Shown here: positions 25,355-33,407 of the stretch, piece by piece | Position numbering within the stretch: the first letter of the stretch is position 1 | How the letters are laid out: the number at the start of each line of letters is the position of its first letter | Assembly (NCBI GenBank): GCA_904394975.1 | Contig: CAJFNQ010000020.1 | Span: 30,175-94,174 of the forward strand | Direction of reading: 5' to 3' | Length of the DNA: 64,000 nucleotides | Source: Metaruminococcus_A gallistercoris | GTDB taxonomy: Bacteria > Bacillota > Clostridia > Oscillospirales > Ruminococcaceae | Position numbers and translations under genes: made by a program | Notes under the pieces: generated by a model | Seen by the model: only the letters and a program-made list of their open reading frames with translations | Database searches by the model: none | What the model was told of the DNA's origin: nothing

Positions 25355-25777
25355 TCAGATATAAACTTTCATAGAAACGGTTGTGCCAACACCCACCGTA
25401 GAGTCAATGTGCATTTCATCGCTGTATTTTTTCATGTTGGAAAGTCCCATTCCCGCGCCGAAGCCCAGCGAACGGACCTCTTCCGGGGCGGTGGAATAGC
25501 CTTCCTTCATGGCAAGCTTAATATCGGCAATGCCTTTTCCGGTATCTTTCAGTACCATGGAGATTTCGTCCGGCGCGATCTCAACATCAATCACACCGCC
25601 GTCTGCGTGGATGACCATATTGATCTCACCTTCGTACAGCACAATCGCTACCTTGCGAATGATCTCCGGTGACATGCCAAGCTGGCGAAGGGTTTTTTTG
25701 ACATTGGCGGACGCTTCTCCGGCACGGGTAAAATCATCGCCGTCCACGATGTAGTGCAAAGAGATCGCTTCGCTCAT
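25355..25777 (-). CDS. Anti-sigma-factor-type ATP-binding protein (RsbW-like kinase)
   Basis: The product has 140 residues of the GHKL ATPase fold. The N-box is ALYEGEINMVIHA-like (VLYEGEINMVIHADGG), G1 is KDTGKGI and the late box FGAGMGLSNMKKYSDE. Such proteins phosphorylate anti-anti-sigma partners or bind sigma factors; no partner is adjacent. It lies between the first DRTGG gene (3-base gap) and the iron-sulfur protein, as part of the minus-strand cluster. Confidence 0.85.
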   Translation of the reverse strand: MSEAISLHYIVDGDDFTRAGEASANVKKTLRQLGMSPEIIRKVAIVLYEGEINMVIHADGGVIDVEIAPDEISMVLKDTGKGIADIKLAMKEGYSTAPEEVRSLGFGAGMGLSNMKKYSDEMHIDSTVGVGTTVSMKVYI

Positions 25778-25780
25778 CGG

Positions 25781-26125
25781 TCATTCTCCCCCTCTCAGGC
25801 CGTTTGACCAGAGGCGGCCGCAGGCTTCAAACATCCGCAGGCGGGTGCTCATCAGGGTAATGCCGCGTTCATTTGCGAGTTCGATCATTGCGTCGTCCGG
25901 TTTTTTTCCGCGCACAAAAATAATACAGTGCATGTCCATCATATCCGCGGTCCGGACCACCTGAGGATTTACAAGCCCGGTAAGCAGGCAGGACTGGTCT
26001 TTTACGTAGGCCAGAACGTCGCTCATCATATCGGAACCACAGGCAGTATGTACCTCCGCGTTCATATTTTCCTCGCCGCAGATCACATTTGCTTCCAAAA
26101 TTTGTTTAATTTCTCCGATTTTCAT
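25781..26125 (-). CDS. DRTGG-domain protein (first copy)
   Basis: The product has 114 residues and is the first gene of the minus-strand cluster. Features are an N-terminal EIKQILEANVICGEEN strand-helix unit and DMMSDVLAYVKDQSCLLTGLVNPQVVRTA, typical of DRTGG domains beside clostridial hydrogenases. Its function is not established. The promoter at 26197-26224 lies upstream. Confidence 0.8.
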   Translation of the reverse strand: MKIGEIKQILEANVICGEENMNAEVHTACGSDMMSDVLAYVKDQSCLLTGLVNPQVVRTADMMDMHCIIFVRGKKPDDAMIELANERGITLMSTRLRMFEACGRLWSNGLRGGE

Positions 26126-26196
26126 AGTGTTACTCCATTCCTCCAGCAGGCGTCGCCATTTGGAAAGCAGTTTAATGGTTCGGGAAAGATAAATTT

Positions 26197-26224
26197 ATTA
26201 TACCATTTACACAGAAAATTTCAA
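26197..26224 (-). promoter_or_regulatory. Promoter of the minus-strand hydrogenase-accessory cluster
   Basis: On the minus strand TTGAAA (26224-26219), a 16-base spacer, then TGG-TATAAT (-10 at 26202-26197). It drives the DRTGG-ATPase-iron-sulfur-DRTGG-PHP run, divergent from hndA. Confidence 0.75.
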
Positions 26225-26225
26225 C

Positions 26226-26449
26226 GATTTTATGAATTATGAATAGTTCGAGAATGCATTCACGAAATTTATAAAAAATTTACAATTAAATTTGTATAAA
26301 GATTCCTGAAATGTTATAGCATTTGTGTATTTTTGATGATATAATACATGATAACTGCGGACCGCTTATCAAATTTCACAAAACAAAGCGGTTCAGGGTG
26401 GCATCCGGTTTTTTTCGGGCGTCACATTTTTATGAGGAGGGCATATTTT
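26226..26449 (+). promoter_or_regulatory. hndA upstream region: -10 element and leader hairpin
   Basis: The 324-base gap between the divergent units has no gene. TATAAT at 26340-26345 is a good -10; no convincing -35 is seen. An AT-rich inverted repeat TACAA (26281-26285) / TTGTA (26292-26296) precedes it and could bind a regulator. In the leader, 26360-26367 pairs with 26386-26393 (8 bp, one G-T). The ribosome site GAGGAGG is at 26434-26440. Confidence 0.5.
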
Positions 26450-26947
26450 ATGGCTAAAACAAGCAGTACATTGCCGTTTAGCGGAACACCTGAGCAGGAA
26501 GCTCAACTCAAAGCGTTTATTGAGGAGCACAAGGATCAGGGCGGCGCATTGATGCCGGTATTGCAAAAAGCGCAGGAGATTTACGGGTACCTGCCGGTGG
26601 AAGTTCAGCAGATGATTTCCGACGGTCTTGGCGTGTCCATGTCCGAAATCTACGGCGTTATTACGTTCTATTCACAATTCACGCTCAGCCCGAAAGGTCT
26701 GTACAAAATCTCGGTTTGCCTTGGTACGGCATGTTACGTCAAAGGTTCCGGTGATGTGTACAATCGTTTGTCGCAGCGCCTTGGCATTGAAAACGGCGAG
26801 TGCACAGCGGACGGACGGTTTTCTCTGGAAGCCTGCCGCTGCATCGGCGCATGCGGTCTTGCTCCGGTTTTGACGGTAAATGACGACGTTTACGGCCGTC
26901 TTACCGTGGATGACGTAGACGAGATCCTCGCGAAATACGCGGAATAA
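26450..26947 (+). CDS. hndA: NADH-dependent hydrogenase subunit A, NuoE-like [2Fe-2S] protein
   Basis: The product has 165 residues with a thioredoxin-like [2Fe-2S] domain. The ligands are C-x4-C (CLGTAC) and C-x3-C (CIGAC) in the C-terminal half; an N-terminal helical bundle precedes (LMPVLQKAQEIYGYLP). It corresponds to HndA/HydC of tetrameric or trimeric electron-bifurcating hydrogenases. The ATG at 26450 follows GAGGAGG by 9 bases. Confidence 0.93.
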   Translation: MAKTSSTLPFSGTPEQEAQLKAFIEEHKDQGGALMPVLQKAQEIYGYLPVEVQQMISDGLGVSMSEIYGVITFYSQFTLSPKGLYKISVCLGTACYVKGSGDVYNRLSQRLGIENGECTADGRFSLEACRCIGACGLAPVLTVNDDVYGRLTVDDVDEILAKYAE

Positions 26948-26952
26948 CCGCT

Positions 26953-27510
26953 ATGCAGGAACTGTCACTGAATATTTTGGACATTGCGAAGAACTCTGTT
27001 CGCGCAGGTGCCTCCAAAATTGAGATCACAGTTGAAAAATGTACGGCTGACAAACGCCTTGATATTACGATCGAAGATGACGGCTGCGGTATGACGCCGG
27101 AACAGGTTGAGCATGTGACTGATCCGTTTTTCACAACCCGCACCACCCGAAGCATCGGGCTGGGAGTACCGCTTTTTAAAATGACGGCGGAAATGACGGG
27201 CGGTTCGTTTGAAATCCGCTCGCAGCCCGGCAAAGGCACGGTGGTGACTGCACATTATCATTACGGGCATATTGACATGCTTCCCCTGGGCGATCTTCCG
27301 GCGACCGTGACGGCGCTGATCGCGGGCAGCCCGAAAATCCGGTTCGTTTACCGGTATAAGGTGGACGGACAGGAGTTTGTGCTGGATACCGATGAGATCA
27401 AGGCAGTGCTGGAAGGGGTGGATATCACTTCCAGCGAGATCCTCACATTTCTTGGCCAGATGGTGGCAGAAAACTCAGAAGAAATTGATCGTTTACATCC
27501 CGAAACATAA
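26953..27510 (+). CDS. Histidine-kinase-type ATPase embedded in the hydrogenase operon
   Basis: The product has 185 residues. A GHKL ATPase domain fills residues 1-110: N-box LNILDIAKNSVRAGA, G1 DDGCGM, and TTRTTRSIGLGVPL. There is no histidine phosphorylation domain. The C-terminal 75 residues are of unknown function. It lies 5 bases after hndA and 26 before hndB, so it is clearly part of the operon. It may phosphorylate or sense together with the divergent DRTGG and RsbW-like proteins (inference). Confidence 0.85.
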   Translation: MQELSLNILDIAKNSVRAGASKIEITVEKCTADKRLDITIEDDGCGMTPEQVEHVTDPFFTTRTTRSIGLGVPLFKMTAEMTGGSFEIRSQPGKGTVVTAHYHYGHIDMLPLGDLPATVTALIAGSPKIRFVYRYKVDGQEFVLDTDEIKAVLEGVDITSSEILTFLGQMVAENSEEIDRLHPET

Positions 27511-27536
27511 CAACAGACAAGGTGGTGCACTTTTTC

Positions 27537-27905
27537 ATGAAAAGTTTAGCGGAATTACAGGCAATTCGCGACAAAGTAAAAAACAGTGTAGTCATTCGTG
27601 AGAACAACGACATTGATTACCGCATCGCGGTCGGTATGGCGACCTGTGGTATTGCGGCGGGTGCCCGTCCGGTGCTCAACGCGGCAAGCGAAGAGGTTGC
27701 AAAACGCGGCCTGCACAATGTAATGGTCACCCAGACCGGATGCATCGGCATTTGTAAGTTTGAGCCGGTGGTAGAGGTGTTTGAGACCGACGGCAAAAAA
27801 ACGACCTATGTGAAAATGACAGCTGAAAAAATGGTAAGAGTAATCAACGACCATATTGTAAACGGTAATGTTGTTACCGAGTATACAATTGGCGCGAACG
27901 CATAA
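27537..27905 (+). CDS. hndB: NADH-dependent hydrogenase subunit B, [2Fe-2S] ferredoxin-like
   Basis: The product has 122 residues from the ATG at 27537, with AAGGTGGTG 9 bases upstream. Cysteines in VGMATCGIAAGA and TGCIGICKFEP provide the [2Fe-2S] ligands of the thioredoxin-like fold. It matches HndB of NADP/NAD-reducing [FeFe]-hydrogenases. It lies 13 bases before hndC. Confidence 0.92.
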   Translation: MKSLAELQAIRDKVKNSVVIRENNDIDYRIAVGMATCGIAAGARPVLNAASEEVAKRGLHNVMVTQTGCIGICKFEPVVEVFETDGKKTTYVKMTAEKMVRVINDHIVNGNVVTEYTIGANA

Positions 27906-27918
27906 GGAGGATTAATCA

Positions 27919-29706
27919 ATGTATCGTTCTCATGTACTGGTATGCGGTGGTACCGGCTGTACTTCCTCCGGTTCAGAGCAGATCATAACCGAGCTCGAAA
28001 AAGAAATCAAAGCGGTTGGGCTGGAAGAGGAAGTCAAGGTCGTTAAGACCGGATGCTTCGGCCTGTGTGCACTCGGCCCGATCATGATCGTTTACCCGGA
28101 AGGAAGCTTCTATTCCCGCGTTCATCCGGAAGATATCAAAGAAATCGTTGATGAGCACCTTCTCAAAGGCCGTATCGTCAAACGCCTTCTTTACAGTGAA
28201 ACGGTTGAGGATGACCACATCAAATCCCTCAACGAGACCGACTTCTACAAAAAACAGCATCGTGTTGCTCTGCGTAACTGCGGTGTTATCAACCCTGAAA
28301 ATATCGATGAATACATAGCGGTAGACGGTTACCAGGCGCTTGGTAAATGTCTGACCGAGTACACTCCGGAACAGGTCATTCAGGTCATTAAAGATTCCGG
28401 CCTTCGCGGACGCGGCGGCGCTGGTTTCCCGACTGGTGTGAAATGGTCTTTCGCGGCTGCCAATCAGGCGGACCAGAAATATGTCTGCTGTAACGCTGAC
28501 GAAGGTGACCCGGGCGCGTTCATGGATCGTTCGGTTCTGGAAGGTGACCCGCACGCGGTCATTGAGGCGATGGCGATCGCCGGTTACGCAATCGGCGCTT
28601 CCCAGGGTTACATTTATGTTCGTGCAGAGTATCCGATCGCGGTTAAGCGTTTGCAGATCGCAATTGGACAGGCGAGAGAATACGGCCTGCTCGGTAAAGA
28701 TATTTTCGGAAGCGGCTTTGATTTTGACCTTGACCTGCGTTTGGGCGCCGGTGCGTTCGTCTGCGGTGAGGAGACCGCATTGATGACCTCCATCGAGGGC
28801 AAACGCGGTGAGCCGAGATGCCGTCCTCCGTTCCCGGCGGTAAAAGGTTTGTTCGGCAAACCGACCGTTCTTAATAACGTAGAGACCTATGCGAATATTC
28901 CTCAGATCATTCTGAAGGGCGCTGACTGGTTCTCGTCCATGGGTACCGAGAAGTCCAAGGGAACAAAAGTATTTGCGCTCGGCGGCAAGATTCACAACAC
29001 CGGTCTTGTTGAGGTTCCGATGGGAACCACCCTGCGTGAGATCGTTGAAGAAATCGGCGGCGGCATTCCGAACGGTAAAAAGTTCAAAGCGGCTCAGACC
29101 GGTGGCCCTTCCGGTGGATGTATCCCGGCAGAGCATCTTGATGTGCCGATTGATTACGACAACCTGCTTGCCATCGGTTCCATGATGGGCTCCGGCGGTT
29201 TGATCGTTATGGATGAAGACAACTGCATGGTCGATATTGCGAAATTCTTCCTGGAGTTTACCGTTGATGAATCCTGCGGTAAATGTACGCCGTGCCGTGT
29301 TGGTACCAAACGTCTTTATGAAATGCTCGATAAAGTCACCAAAGGTCAGGGAACTCTGGAAGACCTTGATAAGATGGAAGAACTCTGCTACCACATCAAG
29401 GCGAATTCCCTCTGCGGCCTTGGACAGACTGCACCGAACCCGGTACTATCCACCCTGCGCTATTTCCGTGACGAATATATTGCGCACGTTGTTGATAAGA
29501 GATGCCCGGCGGGTGTTTGTAAAGAACTGCTGAGCTATGAGATTGATCCGACCAAGTGTAAAGGCTGCACACTCTGCTCGAGAGTCTGCCCGGTCGGCGC
29601 GATCAGCGGAACCGTCAAACAGCCGCATACCATTGATAAGAATAAGTGCATTAAGTGCGGCGCTTGTATGGAAAAATGTAAGTTTGCGGCAATCGAGAAG
29701 AAATAA
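27919..29706 (+). CDS. hndC: NADH-dependent hydrogenase subunit C, NuoF-like flavoprotein
   Basis: The product has 595 residues. The order is an N-terminal [2Fe-2S] domain (CGGTGC, CFGLC), the NuoF NADH/FMN domain (RGRGGAGFPTGVKW near 165, CNADEGDPGAFMDR), the SLBB region, the NuoF [4Fe-4S] motif ESCGKCTPCRVGTKRL, and a C-terminal pair of [4Fe-4S] ferredoxin motifs (CKGCTLCSRVCP, CIKCGACMEKC). It oxidises or reduces NAD(P)H and is the proposed site of flavin-based electron bifurcation in the family. Confidence 0.96.
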   Translation: MYRSHVLVCGGTGCTSSGSEQIITELEKEIKAVGLEEEVKVVKTGCFGLCALGPIMIVYPEGSFYSRVHPEDIKEIVDEHLLKGRIVKRLLYSETVEDDHIKSLNETDFYKKQHRVALRNCGVINPENIDEYIAVDGYQALGKCLTEYTPEQVIQVIKDSGLRGRGGAGFPTGVKWSFAAANQADQKYVCCNADEGDPGAFMDRSVLEGDPHAVIEAMAIAGYAIGASQGYIYVRAEYPIAVKRLQIAIGQAREYGLLGKDIFGSGFDFDLDLRLGAGAFVCGEETALMTSIEGKRGEPRCRPPFPAVKGLFGKPTVLNNVETYANIPQIILKGADWFSSMGTEKSKGTKVFALGGKIHNTGLVEVPMGTTLREIVEEIGGGIPNGKKFKAAQTGGPSGGCIPAEHLDVPIDYDNLLAIGSMMGSGGLIVMDEDNCMVDIAKFFLEFTVDESCGKCTPCRVGTKRLYEMLDKVTKGQGTLEDLDKMEELCYHIKANSLCGLGQTAPNPVLSTLRYFRDEYIAHVVDKRCPAGVCKELLSYEIDPTKCKGCTLCSRVCPVGAISGTVKQPHTIDKNKCIKCGACMEKCKFAAIEKK

Positions 29707-29722
29707 GGGGAGAAGTACCGAG

Positions 29723-31468
29723 ATGGAAAATGTAAACATTAAAATCAACGGAATTCCATACAGCGTACCGAAGAACTATACCATTCTTCAGGCTGCACGC
29801 GCCAATGGAATTGAAATTCCGACGCTCTGCTATTTGAAAGACATCAACGCCATCGGTGCCTGCCGTATCTGTGTGGTTGAAGTAAAGGGTGCCAGAAGCC
29901 TTGTCGCCGCATGTGTTTATCCGGTCAACGAGGGAATGGAAGTCACCACCAACTCTCCGGCGGTTCTGAAAGCAAGAAAGCTCACGCTGGAGCTCATCCT
30001 TTCCACCCATGACAAAAAATGTCTTTCCTGTGTGCGCAGTGAAAACTGCGAATTGCAGAAACTTTGTAAGGACTACGGCGTAGATGATGTTGATTTCTAT
30101 GCCGGTGCGAATGATCATTACGAGATCGACGCTTCCGCGCCGCATATGTATCGTGATAACAACAAATGTATCCTTTGCCGTCGCTGTGTAGCTGCCTGCG
30201 GCATTCAGCAGAGTGTATCGGTCATTGGGCCGATCGAACGTGGTTTCAAAACCCATATCGGCAGTTCGTTTGACAAACCGCTCAATGAGACCGCTTGCGT
30301 ATCCTGCGGACAGTGCATCGTCGCTTGCCCGACCGGCGCGCTTTCCGAGCGGGATGACACTGACAAGGTTTGGGAAGCTCTTAACGATCCAGCCAAACAT
30401 GTCATCGTCAACACCGCGCCGTCCATTCGTGTTACACTTGGCGAAGCCTTCGGCATGCCGGTAGGCACCAACGTAAAAGGCAAGATGGTAGCAGCCCTCC
30501 GCCGTCTTGGCTTTGACAAGGTGTTCGATACGGATTTCTCTGCGGACCTGACCATTATGGAAGAGGCGCATGAGTTCCTTGACCGTGTTCAGAACGGCGG
30601 AGCGCTTCCGCTGATCACCTCCTGTTCGCCGGGTTGGGTTAAATTCTGCGAGCATAATTTCCCGGATATGATTGACAACCTTTCTTCCTGCAAATCGCCG
30701 CAGCAGATGTTCGGCGCGGTCATTAAGACCTATTACGCGGAGAAGAACGGCCTTGATCCGAAAGATATCGTAGTCGTCAGCATCATGCCTTGTACTGCGA
30801 AAAAGTTTGAGGTTGGCCGTGATCATCAGGATGCAGCCGGTGTTCCGGATGTGGATATCGCTTTGACCACCAGAGAACTTTCCCGCATGATCAAACGCGC
30901 GGGTCTTGTCTTTGCAGAGCTGCCGGATGAAGAGTTTGACAATCCGCTTGGTGAGTCCACCGGCGCGGCAGTTATCTTTGGTGCGACCGGCGGCGTTATG
31001 GAAGCGGCGCTTCGTACAGCGGTTGAGAAACTGACCGGCGAAGAGCTGGGCAATGTTGACTTTACCGAAGTTCGCGGTACTGCCGGCATCAAAGAAGCAA
31101 CCTATAATGTTGCAGGTATGGATGTTAATGTGGCGGTTGCTTCCGGCCTTGCCAATGCCCGTGAGCTGCTTGAGAAAGTACGTTCCGGTGAAAAGAATTA
31201 CCACTTCATCGAGATCATGGCTTGCCCGGGTGGCTGTGTAAACGGCGGCGGTCAGCCAATTCAGCCTGCTGGTGTGCGTAACTTTGTGGATCTGCGTGCT
31301 GAACGTGCGAAAGCGATTTATGAAGAGGATAAGAACCTGCCGATTCGTAAATCCCACGAAAATCCGATGATCAAAACCATTTACGATGAGTTCTTCGATG
31401 AGCCGGGCAGCGTGAAAGCCCATCACATTTTGCATACTCAGTATGTGGACCGCAGCAACGTAAAATAA
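29723..31468 (+). CDS. hndD: [FeFe]-hydrogenase catalytic subunit, NADH-dependent (HndD/HydA)
   Basis: The product has 581 residues. It has an N-terminal [2Fe-2S] ferredoxin (C36, C47, C50, C64), a His-ligated [4Fe-4S] cluster (H96, C100, C103, C109), two [4Fe-4S] motifs, then the H-cluster loops: L1 TSCSPGW (C301), L2 IMPCTAKKFE, L3 EIMACPGGCVNGGGQP. The C-terminal small-subunit-like tail is present. L1 has Ser302 where the usual TSCCPGW has the proton-relay Cys. It reduces protons with ferredoxin and NADH via HndA-C. A terminator follows. Confidence 0.96.
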   Translation: MENVNIKINGIPYSVPKNYTILQAARANGIEIPTLCYLKDINAIGACRICVVEVKGARSLVAACVYPVNEGMEVTTNSPAVLKARKLTLELILSTHDKKCLSCVRSENCELQKLCKDYGVDDVDFYAGANDHYEIDASAPHMYRDNNKCILCRRCVAACGIQQSVSVIGPIERGFKTHIGSSFDKPLNETACVSCGQCIVACPTGALSERDDTDKVWEALNDPAKHVIVNTAPSIRVTLGEAFGMPVGTNVKGKMVAALRRLGFDKVFDTDFSADLTIMEEAHEFLDRVQNGGALPLITSCSPGWVKFCEHNFPDMIDNLSSCKSPQQMFGAVIKTYYAEKNGLDPKDIVVVSIMPCTAKKFEVGRDHQDAAGVPDVDIALTTRELSRMIKRAGLVFAELPDEEFDNPLGESTGAAVIFGATGGVMEAALRTAVEKLTGEELGNVDFTEVRGTAGIKEATYNVAGMDVNVAVASGLANARELLEKVRSGEKNYHFIEIMACPGGCVNGGGQPIQPAGVRNFVDLRAERAKAIYEEDKNLPIRKSHENPMIKTIYDEFFDEPGSVKAHHILHTQYVDRSNVK

Positions 31469-31473
31469 GGTTT

Positions 31474-31506
31474 AAAAAGCTCCTCCAAAACGGAGGAGCT
31501 TTTTTG
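31474..31506 (+). terminator. Terminator after hndD
   Basis: AAAAAGCTCCTCC (31474-31486) pairs with GGAGGAGCTTTTT (31492-31504) around AAAAC, with a T-run. It ends the hydrogenase operon. Confidence 0.95.
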
Positions 31507-31536
31507 TTGCGTTCTGCCGAAAAGTGCGTTTTTGTA

Positions 31537-31565
31537 TTTACAATTCGTTCATAATACGGTAAAAT
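31537..31565 (+). promoter_or_regulatory. uraA promoter
   Basis: TTTACA (31537-31542), 17-base spacer, TAAAAT (31560-31565). The predicted start is near 31572, leaving a leader of about 100 bases before uraA. Confidence 0.7.
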
Positions 31566-31594
31566 AAAGGACAAAGTTTAAATCTATGCCCGCT

Positions 31595-31640
31595 CCTGCC
31601 GGTCGCGGCCGGTGGGATTTTTTACGGCGTCTTTTGCCGT
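31595..31640 (+). promoter_or_regulatory. uraA leader with terminator-like hairpin (attenuator candidate)
   Basis: CCTGCCGG (31595-31602) pairs with CCGGTGGG (31609-31616) with two wobbles, directly followed by a run of six T (31618-31623). A second hairpin ACGGC (31624-31628) / GCCGT (31636-31640) follows. Because this lies after the promoter and before the ribosome site it looks like an attenuator. No PyrR-binding or purine riboswitch consensus is recognised. Confidence 0.6.
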
Positions 31641-31675
31641 TTTCGGGCGGTCAAACAAATCTGGAGGGCTTGGGT

Positions 31676-32992
31676 ATGAATCCATCCAAAAAAGCTGTAT
31701 TGGGCGTTCAGCACCTGTTTGCCATGTTCGGTTCCACGGTACTGGTGCCGACACTGACAGGCCTTAACGTCTCCGTCGCACTCATCTGCGCGGGCATTGG
31801 CACACTGATCTTTCACTTTATTACCGGCCACAAGGTTCCTGTTTTTCTGGGTTCGAGCTTTGCTTACATCCCAGCGGTGCAGGCGGTTTGCATCAACGGC
31901 AATCCCGAACTGCTCGAAAAACTGGAAACGCAGGGGATTTCCGCTGTGATTGCGGACCCGCTTTACTATGAACGCTTACCGTATGCGCTCGGCGGCATCT
32001 GCTGCGCAGGTGTTGTTTATGTAATTCTTTCCTTTGTTGTGCGCCTGGTTGGAGCGGACCGTGTCCGTTCGTTTTTTCCGCCTGTTGTTACCGGGCCGGT
32101 CATTGTAGTTATTGGTTTGACGCTGGCTCCCACTGGTATTTCCATGGCGTCCAGCAACTGGGGAATTGCGCTGATCGTGCTTGTTGCCATCATTCTGGTG
32201 TCGGTCTTCTGCAAGGGCTTTTTTAAGCTGGTGCCAATCCTAATTGGTCTGGTGCTTGGTTACGGTGTTTCCCTGCTGTGCGATGGTTTCCATCTGTTTG
32301 AAACCCCGCTTGTAAACTTTGATTTGATTGCGAACGCTTCCTGGATCAATCCATTTTGGAGCGTAAATGGTGATTTCTTCCTCTTCCCGAAGCTGGATCT
32401 GCAGTCGGTGCTGCTTATCGCTCCGGTCGCTTTTGTTACATTCATGGAGCATATCGGCGACATCACCACCAACGGTTCGGTCGTTGGCAAAGACTTTTTC
32501 AAAGACCCCGGCTTGCATCGGACTTTGCTCGGCGATGGCGTTGCAACCTTAATCGCCGGTCTGCTTGGCGGTCCTGCTAATACGACCTATTCCGAGAACA
32601 CTGGTGTTCTGGCAGTAACCAAAGTATATGATACCGTTGTTATCAAAATTGCGGCTGTCTTTGCCATCGCGCTTGGTCTGTTTGGAAAGTTCGGCGGTGT
32701 TTTGCAGGCGATTCCGGACGCGGTTAAGGGCGGTATGTCCATTGTGCTGTTTGGTATGATCGCAGCGATTGGTATGCGCACGCTGGCGGAAGCACAGCTT
32801 GATTTTACCCACAGCCGTAATTTGATGATTGTTGCGGTTATTTTGGTGTTCGGTCTTGGTTTAAGCAACGGCGTGACCACACCGGCGTTTAATCTGTTCG
32901 GACTGGCGATTCCTGAAATCACCATTTCCGGTTTGTTCATTGCGGTATTTGCCGGAGCGCTTGCCAATAAAGTACTGCCCAAAAATGTGTAG
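31676..32992 (+). CDS. uraA: Uracil/nucleobase permease (NCS2 family)
   Basis: The product has 438 residues with about 14 membrane segments. The N-terminal VLGVQHLFAMFGSTVLVPTLTG and the motifs EHIGDITTNGSVVGKDFF and GGPANTTYSENTGVLAVTKVYD are diagnostic of the UraA-type uracil:proton symporters. The ATG at 31676 follows GGAGGG by 7 bases. It is a single-gene unit. Confidence 0.95.
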   Translation: MNPSKKAVLGVQHLFAMFGSTVLVPTLTGLNVSVALICAGIGTLIFHFITGHKVPVFLGSSFAYIPAVQAVCINGNPELLEKLETQGISAVIADPLYYERLPYALGGICCAGVVYVILSFVVRLVGADRVRSFFPPVVTGPVIVVIGLTLAPTGISMASSNWGIALIVLVAIILVSVFCKGFFKLVPILIGLVLGYGVSLLCDGFHLFETPLVNFDLIANASWINPFWSVNGDFFLFPKLDLQSVLLIAPVAFVTFMEHIGDITTNGSVVGKDFFKDPGLHRTLLGDGVATLIAGLLGGPANTTYSENTGVLAVTKVYDTVVIKIAAVFAIALGLFGKFGGVLQAIPDAVKGGMSIVLFGMIAAIGMRTLAEAQLDFTHSRNLMIVAVILVFGLGLSNGVTTPAFNLFGLAIPEITISGLFIAVFAGALANKVLPKNV

Positions 32993-33056
32993 CGTTTCGC
33001 ATATCATGCTGTCTGTTTACATAAAATGAATATTGTGTAAGAAAACGTGGACAAGG

Positions 33057-33086
33057 TTGACACGACAGGTCGATCTGTGGCATAAT
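33057..33086 (+). promoter_or_regulatory. Promoter for the 51-residue membrane protein
   Basis: TTGACA (33057-33062), 18-base spacer, CATAAT (33081-33086), about 50 bases upstream of the ATG at 33136. Confidence 0.75.
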
Positions 33087-33135
33087 GAAACCAGAGCCTT
33101 GGTGCGAATATTCATTTGGTATTGGAGGAGTAGTT

Positions 33136-33291
33136 ATGAAAAAAGAGGATCAGAAAAAGACAATCAGCGTTGTTTCCATTCTGCTGGGCATAGCTGCGGT
33201 GGCCTCCACATTGGCTTATCTGCTCTATCGCGCGCATGCCAAAAAAGTGTATGAAGAAAAATGGCGCGATTATGAGGACTGCGGTATTTAA
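33136..33291 (+). CDS. Small single-pass membrane protein, unknown
   Basis: The product has 51 residues. A charged N-terminus (MKKEDQKKT) is followed by one membrane segment (about 10-33) and a charged tail ending YEDCGI. GGAGGAG is 5 bases upstream of the ATG. It has its own promoter and terminator, which supports a real gene. No family is recognised. Confidence 0.75.
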   Translation: MKKEDQKKTISVVSILLGIAAVASTLAYLLYRAHAKKVYEEKWRDYEDCGI

Positions 33292-33307
33292 GCAGGAATG
33301 AAACGTG

Positions 33308-33347
33308 AAAGGCTTATGCGGTATCAATCCGTATAAGCCTTTTTTTG
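33308..33347 (+). terminator. Terminator after the small membrane protein
   Basis: A 12-bp stem (AGGCTTATGCGG with CCGTATAAGCCT, one G-T) with a 7-base loop and seven T. Confidence 0.93.
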
Positions 33348-33361
33348 GTGCCAAATACAGA

Positions 33362-33394
33362 CAAAAATGCCGCCCTGATATGGGGCGGCTTTTT
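33362..33394 (-). terminator. Terminator after prmA
   Basis: GCCGCCC (33369-33375) pairs with GGGCGGC (33383-33389). The minus strand continues with ATTTTTG. It closes the ddl-to-prmA run; a plus-strand T-run also exists. Confidence 0.88.
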
Positions 33395-33407
33395 ATAGTT
33401 AATAAAA

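Noticed and set aside
26126..26449. Rex operator upstream of the hydrogenase genes
   Set aside because: The consensus TTGT-N-ACAA inverted repeat is not present; the repeat seen has ACAA before TTGT, the opposite order.
29651..31435. Long open frame (594 codons) on the minus strand opposite hndD
   Set aside because: It has no ribosome site or recognisable domain and mirrors the codon pattern of hndD, whose motifs are certain.
31566..31675. Purine riboswitch or PyrR element before uraA
   Set aside because: The conserved core sequences of these leaders were not found, only a terminator-like hairpin.
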